Shown: piece after piece, positions 1-6,885 of the stretch
Layout of the letters: each line of letters opens with the position of its first letter
Position numbering within the stretch: position 1 is the first letter of the stretch
Assembly (NCBI GenBank): GCA_013388455.1
Contig: JACAFF010000031.1
Location: 1-52,511 of the forward strand
DNA from: Nitrospirota bacterium
Lineage (GTDB): Bacteria > Nitrospirota > Thermodesulfovibrionia > Thermodesulfovibrionales > SM23-35
DNA: 52,511 nucleotides
Direction: 5' to 3'
Notes under the pieces: generated by a model
The model's database searches: none
What the model was told of the DNA's origin: nothing
Seen by the model: the letters and a program-made list of their open reading frames with translations, nothing else
Made by a program: the position numbers and the translations under genes

Positions 1-307
1 AACTGCTGGGGATATCTTCTGAGATTATTCCTCCCAGGAAAACCTGGGCTTCCAAAAACAGAAAATAGTGACTAAAATTAGACCTAACTTATTGATATTA
101 TTAATTTCTTGTCACTAAACTGCGGAAGTTGGGCTAACCTGTTTCGGCGGAGGCTGAATCTCCCCTGGAGCACAGGAGAATAGAGGGAAAAGAAAAAACA
201 GCAGGACTACTGATAAAGTTACAAATGTATTCATGTTCAGTTTCATAAATATAAAAAAGATTTTGGACCGCCTTCCGGATATTCTATTTCATGATAAAAT
301 TAACTTC

Positions 308-1039
308 ATGGACATCGTTACAGCGAAAGGATTGACAAAGTATTATAACTCTCTGAGAGCAGTTGATAATATAGACTTTGAAATAGTAAAGGGCGAATGT
401 TTCGGGTTTCTCGGGCCGAACGGAGCCGAAAAGACAACTGTCATGCGCATCATTTACTGTTTTATGCCTCCCACATCCGGAGAAGTAAAGGTTTTCGGAA
501 CAGATGTAACAGAAGATCCTGCTAGGATAAAGTCGCGCATCGGGGTCATGCCGCAGGAAGACAATCTCGACCCCGACCTCTCGGTTCTTGAAAACCTTAT
601 TGTCTATGCACGGTATTTTAATATCAAGAAAAAGGAATCATCGCCGCTTGCATCGGAACTCCTCGAATTTGCTGACATAAAAGATAAGGCCAATGTGAAG
701 ATTGGAAACCTCTCGGGAGGGATGAAGCGCAGGCTTATACTCGCACGGTCATTGATCAATAACCCGGAACTTTTGATACTGGATGAACCAACGACCGGAC
801 TTGACCCTCACAGCAGACATTCTGTATGGGATAAGCTGAATTATCTAAAATCAAAAGATACTACACTCATTCTTACAACCCATTACATGGAAGAGGCTGA
901 GATATTGTGCGACAGGGTTGCTATCATGGATTCCGGAAAAATTATCACGGTCGATACCCCGTCAAGCCTGATGAACCGGCACGGAGGAAATCTTGAGGAC
1001 GTTTATTTGAAACTCACTGGAAAGGCACTGAAGGATTAA
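308..1039 (+). CDS. ABC transporter ATP-binding protein, NodI/DrrA-like, with altered Walker A
   Basis: ATPase subunit of an ABC-2 type exporter, expected to drive the permease encoded 3 bp downstream. In 243 residues from the ATG at 308 I see the Q-loop (MPQED, Q83), ABC signature LSGGMKRR (135-142), Walker B LLILDE (155-160) and the H-loop histidine H192. The Walker A reads GPNGAEKTT (36-44): the invariant glycine before the catalytic lysine is glutamate (GAA, one transition from GGA), which should impair nucleotide binding. An in-frame ATG at 233 would add 25 residues with no match to the family, so the start at 308, immediately before the usual N-terminal beta strand, is preferred. No clear Shine-Dalgarno precedes either start. 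The family includes nodulation factor and drug exporters; the substrate is unknown. Confidence 0.85.
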   Translation: MDIVTAKGLTKYYNSLRAVDNIDFEIVKGECFGFLGPNGAEKTTVMRIIYCFMPPTSGEVKVFGTDVTEDPARIKSRIGVMPQEDNLDPDLSVLENLIVYARYFNIKKKESSPLASELLEFADIKDKANVKIGNLSGGMKRRLILARSLINNPELLILDEPTTGLDPHSRHSVWDKLNYLKSKDTTLILTTHYMEEAEILCDRVAIMDSGKIITVDTPSSLMNRHGGNLEDVYLKLTGKALKD

Positions 1040-1042
1040 CAG

Positions 1043-1798
1043 ATGAAAATCAAACGTGCATTCAGGGTGTGGCAAAGGAATTTCACGGTTTATACAAAGC
1101 TGTATAAGTCGAGCATAGCCCTTAATTTTGTCGAACCCATATTGTATCTTGCCGCATTAGGGCTCGGACTTGGTGCATTTGTCCAGCAGATAAACGGAGT
1201 GCCGTATATAAAATTTATCGCACCCGGTATCATTGCATCTTCTTCGATGTTTGCTGCTATATATGAATGCACTTATGGCACATATGTCAGGATGACTTAC
1301 CAGAAGACTTTTGATGCGATACTTGCAACACCGGTCAACCTTGATGACCTTATTGCAGGAGAACTCATGTGGGGTGCTACAAAAAGTCTGCTCTATGGAA
1401 CGATAATAATCATCGTTATCTCTCTGTTTGGACTTGTTGATTCACCATTGATAATACTTTCAATCCCTGTCCTTTTCATAACAGGATTGATCTTTGCGGA
1501 GATATCAGTTATATTTACAGCCATCATACCGGGCATAGATTCATATAATTATTTTTATACGCTCTTAATGACGCCGATGTTTCTCTTTTCAGGCATTTTC
1601 TTCCCCCTGAATAATCTCCCGCCGGTTGTTTCAAAGATCGCCTTTTTCACTCCCCTGTACCATCTCGTAAATATCTGCCGGGGATTGGCATCAGGGCAAT
1701 TGGCTGTCTGTACGTGGGATACGGTATGGATCATTGCTGTTGTAGTTCTTCTCGCTCCATATCCTTTCAGGCTCATGCGGAGGAGGATAGTAAAATAA
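1043..1798 (+). CDS. ABC-2 type transporter permease, NodJ-like
   Basis: Membrane partner of the ATPase just upstream (3 bp gap, same strand, presumably one transcript). At 251 residues it has the usual length for NodJ/DrrB permeases. It shows about six hydrophobic segments, an N-terminal amphipathic stretch (FRVWQRNFTVY), the family's LNFVEPILYLAALGLGLG segment and a late segment near TPLYHLVNICRG. Reading frame is intact. The pair likely exports a lipid-linked or hydrophobic small molecule, but nothing in the sequence identifies it. Base composition is richer in GC than the housekeeping block after 13500, so the pair may have a different history. Confidence 0.85.
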   Translation: MKIKRAFRVWQRNFTVYTKLYKSSIALNFVEPILYLAALGLGLGAFVQQINGVPYIKFIAPGIIASSSMFAAIYECTYGTYVRMTYQKTFDAILATPVNLDDLIAGELMWGATKSLLYGTIIIIVISLFGLVDSPLIILSIPVLFITGLIFAEISVIFTAIIPGIDSYNYFYTLLMTPMFLFSGIFFPLNNLPPVVSKIAFFTPLYHLVNICRGLASGQLAVCTWDTVWIIAVVVLLAPYPFRLMRRRIVK

Positions 1799-1982
1799 AG
1801 ATGCACATTGCTATCAAAATATTTAACTATATGGCTGGATGCTGAATAAACACAATGACGACACCTTATAAAATTAATCCACGTAATATCTTCCATCTAT
1901 GGATATATGAGCGTTATCCATAATACCTTTATGAACAAAAAGAGGTCTGCCATATTAAATATCCTGTCGATTCATTGTGTTT

Positions 1983-2224
1983 ATGATGCATACAGCCATA
2001 GCTCCATTGCTCTGCACATCATGTGCGCAGACAGTTGGGGATAAACCACAGTCTGCAGAAGATGTTTTCTTCCCGACGGAGAAAGAGTGAAAGTCGAAGT
2101 TTTTGCGGAAAATCTGCGGATAGCCTGGTCGTTGCTTTTTCTTCCTGACGGCAGTGCACTGGTAAGCGAGCGGCCCGGACGGGGCAGGTATTCTCCGAAA
2201 CTTTCCGGAAGGGACACCGACTAA
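1983..2224 (+). pseudogene. N-terminal remnant of a PQQ-dependent sugar dehydrogenase gene
   Basis: The frame from 2093 to 2224 reads VEVFAENLRIAWSLLFLPDG followed by SALVSERPGR, which closely resembles the N-terminal blade of glucose/sorbosone dehydrogenases (PQQ-dependent, PF07995), then runs into a TAA at 2222. A different frame upstream (ATG at 1983) gives a short hydrophobic, cysteine-containing leader (PLLCTSCAQ) that could be the lipoprotein signal, separated from the enzyme part by a frameshift near 2080. The remaining roughly 300 residues of the family are absent. I read this as a broken gene whose 3' part was lost next to the first attC site. The family call rests on about 35 residues. 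Confidence 0.45.
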
Positions 2225-2315
2225 TGTGGGTGGGTTATTTACGGCAAAGCCAAAATCTGCGGAGTTTGTCCGCCAGATCGTGGCAAAGCATTTCTGGCGG
2301 TAAACGGAAGTAACA

Positions 2316-2391
2316 GGCGAACAACCGCATCAACTCGGGCTGGCAATTCCGCTACGCTCCATTGCCAGCCGGTTTATGCGGGGCGTTAGCC
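2316..2391 (+). other. integron attC recombination site (76 bp), first of the array
   Basis: A strong imperfect palindrome bounded by R'' GGCGAAC (2316-2322) and R' GTTAGCC (2385-2391), which are complementary at six of seven positions. The inner arms CCGCATCAACTCGGGCTGGCAAT and its partner ending GCCAGCCGGTTTATGCGG pair over most of their length, leaving a loop of about 13 bases at 2349-2361. R' fits the consensus GTTRRRY except at the third R. This is the canonical layout of cassette-associated attC sites recognised by IntI integrases as folded single strands. It marks the left border of the cassettes that follow. Confidence 0.75.
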
Positions 2392-2403
2392 ACATAGGAA
2401 TTT

Positions 2404-2454
2404 ATGAGCAATTTGTCAAAAGATGAATTTGGACTTATCAAATCCGCCTTTTAA
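2404..2454 (+). CDS. 16-residue ORF in a minimal cassette
   Basis: ATG 13 bp after the attC R' box at 2385, encoding MSNLSKDEFGLIKSAF and then TAA. It sits exactly where a cassette gene should begin, but it is so short that it is either the 5' stub of a deleted cassette gene or a chance ORF. No Shine-Dalgarno is seen. Listed because position relative to attC is the same as in the other cassettes; no function can be assigned. Confidence 0.25.
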   Translation: MSNLSKDEFGLIKSAF

Positions 2455-2541
2455 CAACACTGGATGCATGCACGCCACGTTGAAAACGAGCGCCTCTGTT
2501 TAACAAACATTTTTCCCATTGTTTTCGCGGGTTCGTTAGCA
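2449..2541 (+). other. possible degenerate attC site
   Basis: R' GTTAGCA (2535-2541) is a reasonable right box, and TTTTAAC (2449-2455), overlapping the stop of the short ORF, could be the left box as in other cassettes where the stop codon lies in R''. The inner arms pair poorly, so the site is decayed or the assignment is wrong. It would close a cassette of about 150 bp. Confidence 0.3.
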
Positions 2542-2554
2542 GTGATAAGAGGCG

Positions 2555-2871
2555 AAAAAAGGGACAGCGACTATTTATGAGCTAGGCGAATGATCTTGAT
2601 ATAACTGGCGCTGACACTATTTCTTTTCTTTAAGTCGATAACGGAAGAGACAGGTAAGGATTTGGGAGAACTAATAAGCCGTAAAGGCGATCTACGGCAA
2701 ATAGCTATGGAGCTGCTTTACCGATTAGGTGGTTTGAGAGGGCCTAAGATAGGAGAGATATTCAGGATAGGTTATACATCTGTAAGCCAGGAGAGAATAA
2801 GGCTAAGAGAGAGGATTCTGAGTGAAAGAAGAATTCGAGAAGTGATTAATCTAATAGAAAGAAAATTGTGA
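2555..2871 (+). pseudogene. remnant of REP-associated tyrosine transposase (RAYT), C-terminal part
   Basis: The open frame from about 2632 to 2871 reads SITEETGKDLGELISRKGDL, then MELLYRLGGLRGPKIGEIF and GYTSVSQERIRLRERI. This is the DnaA-like helix-turn-helix tail found at the C-terminus of many RAYT transposases of the Y1 (IS200-like) superfamily. The catalytic N-terminal domain with its HUH motif is missing. The upstream sequence AAAAAAGGGACAGCGACT (2555-2571) matches the end of a second small element at 4843, which suggests it is the original left end of an internally deleted transposon. It lies between the second R' box and the restriction-modification cassette, so it probably landed in the array after assembly. 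Confidence 0.65.
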
Positions 2872-2928
2872 ATATTGAAGAGTTGACCCCTTTACCCCCT
2901 TGTTATGCCTTTTTATAAGCTATTTTCA

Positions 2929-2958
2929 TTGACAAATAACTTCAAATTCTCATATGCT
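2929..2958 (+). promoter_or_regulatory. sigma-70-like promoter for the restriction-modification cassette
   Basis: TTGACA at 2929-2934 and TATGCT at 2953-2958 with an 18 bp spacer, in an AT-rich stretch about 75 bp upstream of the endonuclease ATG. Cassettes usually lack promoters, so a private promoter would let the pair be expressed far from an integron Pc. Only the -35 hexamer is a perfect match. Confidence 0.4.
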
Positions 2959-3032
2959 TCATGAAGTAATAAAATATAATAAAAAATAATGTTATACGTA
3001 ATTATGAAACAAAAAATGAAGGAAAATAAAGT

Positions 3033-3668
3033 ATGTCTGATAACCGTTTGATAGAAATATTTGAAGATGAAAATCTTGTTAGTAGAATCAAAAGACGCTT
3101 ACCATATTTATTTCAGCTTGCCGAATTAGAGAGCTCACGAGCAGGCAAAACTGGCATGGAAGTTGGCTCGGTTCGTGAAAGGATAATTGTTGCCTTGCTT
3201 ATTTATAATTTTGGTGAGGACAATGTGGAAACAGAGGTCCCAATTACAGAGCCAGAAGTAGATACAAAATTGTTTGGAGAACCAGTATCTATTAAAACAA
3301 TTACTGGTAAAAGTTTGAGCGGAGTAAAACTTATTTGGACAGTTGACGCGAAGAAAGCAAAAGAATTTCGTGAAAACTACTATCCTTACTGTGATATTCT
3401 GCTTGTTCAAATAAATTGGAATGATGTTGGAGGATTTTATTATATTCCGTTAGATGTCCAGAAAAGGCTTTTTGATAGGATAGGCAGAAACAATTATATT
3501 AAACTTCCAAAACCCGGGACAAACCCAAGAGGTGTTGAAATTACAAAAGAAGCTTTATTAAATTTGGTTAGAGACAGTAAGTCAAGGAGTATCTCAATAA
3601 ATTGGCAAAGGACAAAAATAGAGTTCAATTCCTATAAAAGATGGGTTGATCTATGGAGGGAAGAATAA
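3033..3668 (+). CDS. type II restriction endonuclease, ThaI-like
   Basis: Probable DNA-cleaving half of a type II restriction-modification pair; the methyltransferase starts 1 bp after its stop. From memory of the ThaI family (PF15514, archetype cutting CGCG), the segments LPYLFQLAELESSRAGK, GMEVGSVRERIIVALLIYNFG and the C-terminal YKRWVDLWREE are characteristic. A PD-(D/E)XK-type core is visible: E75/D77 in ITEPEVDTKL followed by S86-I-K88 in EPVSIKT. Length of 211 residues is typical of small type II enzymes. The ATG is preceded by AAGGAAAA at about 3020, and a TTGACA promoter lies upstream. Family assignment is from recognition, so the recognition site should be treated as a guess. Confidence 0.7.
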   Translation: MSDNRLIEIFEDENLVSRIKRRLPYLFQLAELESSRAGKTGMEVGSVRERIIVALLIYNFGEDNVETEVPITEPEVDTKLFGEPVSIKTITGKSLSGVKLIWTVDAKKAKEFRENYYPYCDILLVQINWNDVGGFYYIPLDVQKRLFDRIGRNNYIKLPKPGTNPRGVEITKEALLNLVRDSKSRSISINWQRTKIEFNSYKRWVDLWREE

Positions 3669-3669
3669 A

Positions 3670-4602
3670 ATGGGATTTAATCCAAGAAAAATAGGGACCA
3701 AGACAAGTGCCTTCGGTTCTCCTGGACGGATTAACCACGACTCCACACCTTTTTATGCAAGCAAATTATATGAGGGATTACCAAAGGAGGAAATAGTCAA
3801 GTATGTTGAAAATCCAGTTCCTTCTGAATTTCTTGATAAAATTTTTTGCAAAACCAGCGAAAAAATGGAAGAGCTTCCAGATAATAGTGTTCACATAATG
3901 GTGACCTCACCACCTTATAATGTTGGAAAGGAGTATGATGAGAACCTTACTTTAAATGAGTACAGGGAATTTTTGAAAAGGGTATGGGGCGAGGTCAAAA
4001 GAGTACTCGTCCCCGGTGGGAGGGCATGTATCAATATTGCTAATCTCGGAAGAAAACCGTATATCCCGCTTCATGTCTTTATCGTGGAGGATATGTTAGA
4101 TTTAGGATTCTTGATGAGGGGTGAGATCATCTGGAATAAAGCCTCCAGTGGTAGCCCTTCAACTGCGTGGGGTAGCTGGCTTTCGGCTAAAAATCCTACA
4201 CTCAGGGATATTCATGAGTATATTTTGGTTTTCTCGAAAGGCATGTTTAGTAGAGGCAATTTAAGAAGAAAGAGCACCATTTCTAAGCAGGAATTTCTTG
4301 AGTTTACTAAAAGTGTATGGACATTTGCTCCGGAACCAGCAACGAAAATTGGACACCCGGCACCTTTCCCCGTTGAATTGCCTTACAGATTGATTCAGCT
4401 TTACACCTTTGAAGGAGAGGTTGTTCTAGATCCATTTATAGGGAGTGGACAGGCGGCTATTGCAGCAATAAGGACTCATCGTCATTATGTAGGATATGAC
4501 ATAAATGATGAATATGTAGGCCTAGCGAAGAGGCGGATTAAAGAATTTTCTTTGGATTTTAATGCCCCCAAGTTGTTTGAACTTGAAGTAAAAAGAGGAT
4601 GA
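3670..4602 (+). CDS. site-specific DNA methyltransferase (beta-class, N4-cytosine or N6-adenine)
   Basis: Protects the host against the endonuclease encoded immediately upstream. The catalytic motif IV TSPPYN is at residues 79-84 and the AdoMet-binding motif I, DPFIGSGQAAIAA, lies near residue 260, followed by HYVGYDINDEYV. The order IV before I defines the beta class; the SPPY form is most common in m4C enzymes but occurs in m6A ones as well. The ATG at 3670 is preceded by GGAGGG at 3655-3660 with good spacing, so it is preferred over an upstream in-frame TTG at 3646 that would overlap the endonuclease gene. 310 residues, frame intact. Both genes travel in one cassette ending at the attC at 4638. 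Confidence 0.88.
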   Translation: MGFNPRKIGTKTSAFGSPGRINHDSTPFYASKLYEGLPKEEIVKYVENPVPSEFLDKIFCKTSEKMEELPDNSVHIMVTSPPYNVGKEYDENLTLNEYREFLKRVWGEVKRVLVPGGRACINIANLGRKPYIPLHVFIVEDMLDLGFLMRGEIIWNKASSGSPSTAWGSWLSAKNPTLRDIHEYILVFSKGMFSRGNLRRKSTISKQEFLEFTKSVWTFAPEPATKIGHPAPFPVELPYRLIQLYTFEGEVVLDPFIGSGQAAIAAIRTHRHYVGYDINDEYVGLAKRRIKEFSLDFNAPKLFELEVKRG

Positions 4603-4637
4603 TAAAGAAAGTGAAGCGGTGTATAATAAAACGCTCC

Positions 4638-4691
4638 TCCTAACCGCTATTCTACCGCGATTCATGACCGCAGGTTAGCTTGCCGTTAGAG
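4638..4691 (+). other. attC site (54 bp, short and imperfect)
   Basis: R'' TCCTAAC (4638-4644) and R' GTTAGAG (4685-4691) share the CTAAC/GTTAG core, with the arms pairing patchily (GC and ACC blocks). It follows the methyltransferase stop by 35 bp and precedes the next ATG by 15 bp, the same geometry as the other sites. Somewhat shorter than usual, so likely eroded. Confidence 0.55.
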
Positions 4692-4706
4692 ATTAAAAAA
4701 TTAATT

Positions 4707-4866
4707 ATGGATTTTGAGAATTGACTGAAACGAGAGCTTAGTCAGGTTTTTGCCAGATTTTTGTATTCTTGATCAAAGCTTGAAGCATAAATTTATTGTT
4801 GAGGTGAAATACCGCTGGGATTGGGATGGTAAAATATTCGGACAAAAGAGGGACAGCGACGAATGA
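4707..4866 (+). pseudogene. broken cassette gene with PD-(D/E)XK nuclease-like core
   Basis: An ATG at 4707, 15 bp after the attC R' core, opens MDFEN and then stops. One frame over, the reading continues ESLVRFLPDFCILDQSLKHK then FIVEVKYRWDWDGKIFG. The spacing PDF...(14)...VEVKYR resembles the PD-(D/E)XK nuclease core, as in small homing or very-short-patch endonucleases. The frame is then cut at 4843 by a repeat beginning AAAAGAGGGACAGCGAC and ends at a TGA at 4864. I interpret it as a cassette gene damaged first by a frameshift near 4725 and then by insertion of a RAYT-type element. No full-length function should be expected. Confidence 0.45.
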
Positions 4867-4904
4867 CACTGATTTAAACTTTACATAACATCGTGTCCTT
4901 TTTT
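4843..4904. repeat. REP/MITE-like derivative of a RAYT element
   Basis: Starts AAAAGAGGGACAGCGAC and ends GTGTCCTTTTTT; the reverse complement of the end (AAAAAAGGACAC) imperfectly matches the start. The same start occurs at 2555 in front of the RAYT tail. About 60 bp, with no coding content, so probably a non-autonomous relative mobilised by that transposase type. It interrupts the nuclease-like pseudogene. A small hairpin CATCAA-GATTT-TTGATG follows at 4905-4921. Confidence 0.45.
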
Positions 4905-4997
4905 CATCAAGATTTTTGATGAGGCAATTCCTTTCCTTGACAAGGGAGGTTATTTTTCATATACTTAGCAATAATTTATACATTAACATAAAAATAG

Positions 4998-5004
4998 GTT
5001 AGAG
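4998..5004 (+). other. solitary attC R' box (cassette boundary remnant)
   Basis: GTTAGAG fits the GTTRRRY consensus except at its last base, and lies 29 bp upstream of the next cassette ATG (5033), the same offset as the verified sites. No left half can be paired to it. Read as the surviving edge of a cassette whose attC was deleted or overwritten. A 7-mer alone is weak evidence. Confidence 0.3.
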
Positions 5005-5032
5005 ACTATAAAAGTAAGAAGTTATTAAATAA

Positions 5033-5673
5033 ATGCTAGAAAATACCATTCTCGTCAAAACTACCAAATGGTTAGTTAGCAAAGGGTATGTTCTGAAGAA
5101 AATATCTGTGCCAAGAGGGAAAGGCTATAATCGGGATATCAAATCTGTTATTGAAATAGAACTTAAAGATGCAGGATATACAGAGAGGATTTATTTTAGT
5201 TCTGACAGTGCTGACATAATTGCTGAGAACAAAGATGAGATATGGAAAGTGGAATGCAAGGGAATAGGTTTTGGCAAAACTCAAACGAATAGAAACAATT
5301 TTGATCGTGCACTTGCAAGCGTTGTTACTTACTTCAACGAGGAAGCTAAACAGCAAGTTTTGGCATTAGCAATTCCTAACGTATTACCGTATTTACAGCA
5401 GCTTTTGCATTAACAAGCCCTTGAGGAAAACACTTAATTTGCATATATTGTTAATAGATGAACATAATCATACTGTTAATGAATATAAGCCTGAAGATGA
5501 TATCGAGGGAGTAATGAGGAAAGAGGATAAATTTAGTATATAGGACCTGATCCAAGCATTGAAGAATAATCCAGAACTAAGAGAATATGCCAAATCACTG
5601 CGCAAAAAAGAACAAACAGGTCTAACAAATCACTTGTGCGGATGGCTGACAGTCACCGCACAGTTCAAGCGTT
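5033..5673 (+). pseudogene. cassette gene for a nuclease-like protein, frameshifted and interrupted
   Basis: The first frame (5033-5413) encodes 126 residues including SADIIAENKDEIWKVECKG and NNFDRALASVVTYFNE, then ends LPYLQQLLH-stop. The D-x(n)-E-x-K arrangement (ADIIAENKDEIWKVECKG) resembles a PD-(D/E)XK core. In the +1 frame from about 5405 the reading continues naturally as KPLRKTLNLHILLIDE, EYKPEDDIEGVMRKEDKF to a TAG at 5541, and the same frame then gives DLIQALKNNPELREYAKSLRKK up to the attC. The coherent charge pattern across all three pieces suggests one ancestral gene of about 210 residues carrying a frameshift near 5410 and a nonsense codon at 5541. Family not identified. No Shine-Dalgarno is visible. 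Confidence 0.55.
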
Positions 5674-5677
5674 AGGG
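5620..5677 (+). other. attC site (58 bp)
   Basis: R'' GTCTAAC (5620-5626) and R' GTTAGGG (5671-5677), with inner arms CACTTGTGCGG and CACCGCACAGTTC pairing around a short central loop. It closely resembles the 58-bp site at 7648 (shared AAATCACT, GCGGATGGCT and ACAG blocks). Among the clearest sites in the window. Confidence 0.85.
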
Positions 5678-5696
5678 TAGAAATAAAAAAAATCAA

Positions 5697-6545
5697 ATGA
5701 CTTCTCCTGATATCTTTTTTAAATGTGATGACGGTTGCCTACTTAGAGGCAATCCTCCCAAATTTATGGGACCAGCCCTTGTTGCATATGTTGACATTCT
5801 TGGCATGTCGAAGGCTATCGTCAAAAACTGGGGACCAGAGTCAGATTCCGCACTTCACCGACTTCTTCGTATCAAGAATTCTATCCCCCGCGATGACGAA
5901 AAGACCCAGATCACGCTTTCTATTTACGATCCGATGACCAACAAAGAATTTGAGAGGTATCTATCAATCACGCGAACTCTGTCAGATTCAATAGTAACAA
6001 TGTTGGCCTTGCCATCGTCGCCATCAGAGTGTAGCGCGCAAGAATTCAGCACACGAGTTTTCAATGTTTTATTGTGTTTGCGACTTATTTGGCAGCAGTC
6101 CCTGCGGGAGGGCTTTACGATTCGGGGAGGCATTGAGCTTGGTGAAATGTTCTGGAATGAAACAGAATTTACTGGTCCCGGTTTTATTTACGCTTATAAG
6201 CTTGAGGATAAGTTCGCAAAGACGTCGCGCGTCCTTGTGGGCCCTTTGCTGGCAACAAACATTGTAAAATTCGCTAAAATTAATCCTAATACTGAAAGTC
6301 CGATGAACGTATTTTCAATTGGCAAGGACGACAAAATTATTGTAGATCCACACTTTGTTATCGGACCGGAAATGGTAAATATATTAGAAAGCTTACAACA
6401 AAATGCAGGTCAAGCAAAAGATAGATATGACGAAGTGATTGAAATACTAAAAACTCCTAAAGAGAAAGTGCGAAGGCCGACCCTAGAAGAAATGACTTTA
6501 TATATAAAGGATATCACGGCAGAATTAAATAAAGGAGATCCCTAA
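5697..6545 (+). CDS. cassette protein with class III nucleotidyl cyclase-like fold
   Basis: 282 residues. Blocks match the order of class III cyclase/GGDEF-type palm folds: YVDILGMSKAI (31-41) with Asp33 at the first metal position, TLSDSIVTML (94-103) with Asp97 at the second, FTIRGGIELGEMF (140-152) resembling the GI-x-x-G turn, and GFIYAYKLEDKFAKTSRVLV (162-181) resembling the AxRLE-x-A-x-P helix. This is structural reasoning, not a database hit. If catalytic it would make a cyclic nucleotide; such stand-alone cyclases include Pycsar anti-phage cyclases, but no effector gene is next to it. The ATG has no Shine-Dalgarno and begins 20 bp after an attC. The stop lies 5 bp before a solitary R' box. 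Confidence 0.5.
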   Translation: MTSPDIFFKCDDGCLLRGNPPKFMGPALVAYVDILGMSKAIVKNWGPESDSALHRLLRIKNSIPRDDEKTQITLSIYDPMTNKEFERYLSITRTLSDSIVTMLALPSSPSECSAQEFSTRVFNVLLCLRLIWQQSLREGFTIRGGIELGEMFWNETEFTGPGFIYAYKLEDKFAKTSRVLVGPLLATNIVKFAKINPNTESPMNVFSIGKDDKIIVDPHFVIGPEMVNILESLQQNAGQAKDRYDEVIEILKTPKEKVRRPTLEEMTLYIKDITAELNKGDP

Positions 6546-6550
6546 TAATT

Positions 6551-6557
6551 GTTAGAC
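6551..6557 (+). other. solitary attC R' box (cassette boundary remnant)
   Basis: GTTAGAC is a perfect GTTRRRY match 5 bp after the cyclase-like stop (CCCTAATAATT precedes it) and about 30 bp before the cupin frame. The preceding CCCTAAT may be what is left of R''. The central arms of this attC appear deleted, which would lock the two cassettes together. Confidence 0.4.
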
Positions 6558-6585
6558 ATAAATAAAAAAAGTAAAACGGACTAAA

Positions 6586-6885
6586 ATAAACTTCAAATCA
6601 ATTCCTTGGAATATGCATGCACCTGGTGTCAGATTCAAAGCGTTTAAGCAAGACAGAAGACAGCTTCGCCTTGTGGAATTTACAAAGGAGTTTATCGAAT
6701 CTGATTGGTGCACAAAAGGCCATATTGGGTTCATTCTCTAAGGAGAGATGGAAATAAACTTCAACGGGGAATTCATAATCTTTAAACAAGGTGATGGTTT
6801 ATTTATTCCGGCAGGTGAAAAAAATAAACATATGGCCAGAGTCCTTACAGAATACGTAAGATTAATTCTGATGGAGGATGTCTAA
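6586..6885 (+). pseudogene. cupin-domain protein gene with one internal stop codon
   Basis: The frame reads INFKSIPWNMHAPGVRFKAF, then RLVEFTKEFIESDWCTKGH and IGFIL, a TAA at 6739-6741, and resumes GEMEINFNGEFIIFKQGDG and LFIPAGEKNKHMARVLTEYV. This is a short single-cupin protein, where the position of the stop normally holds an acidic residue (a GAA to TAA change). The two cupin motifs straddle the stop. The first in-frame ATG is at 6613 but the family usually starts a little earlier, near the ATA at 6586, so the start may also be lost. The terminal TAA at 6883 lies inside the R'' box GTCTAAC of the next attC, a typical cassette arrangement. Confidence 0.65.

Noticed and set aside
82-134. 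ACCTAAC ... GTTGGGC pair resembling attC boxes upstream of the ABC genes
   Set aside because: Boxes fit the consensus but the arms are AT-rich and barely pair beyond the first few bases; no cassette geometry around it.
5400-5545. Programmed frameshifting to join the two frames of the 5033 gene
   Set aside because: No slippery heptamer or downstream pseudoknot is apparent and a nonsense codon follows in the second frame, so decay is simpler.
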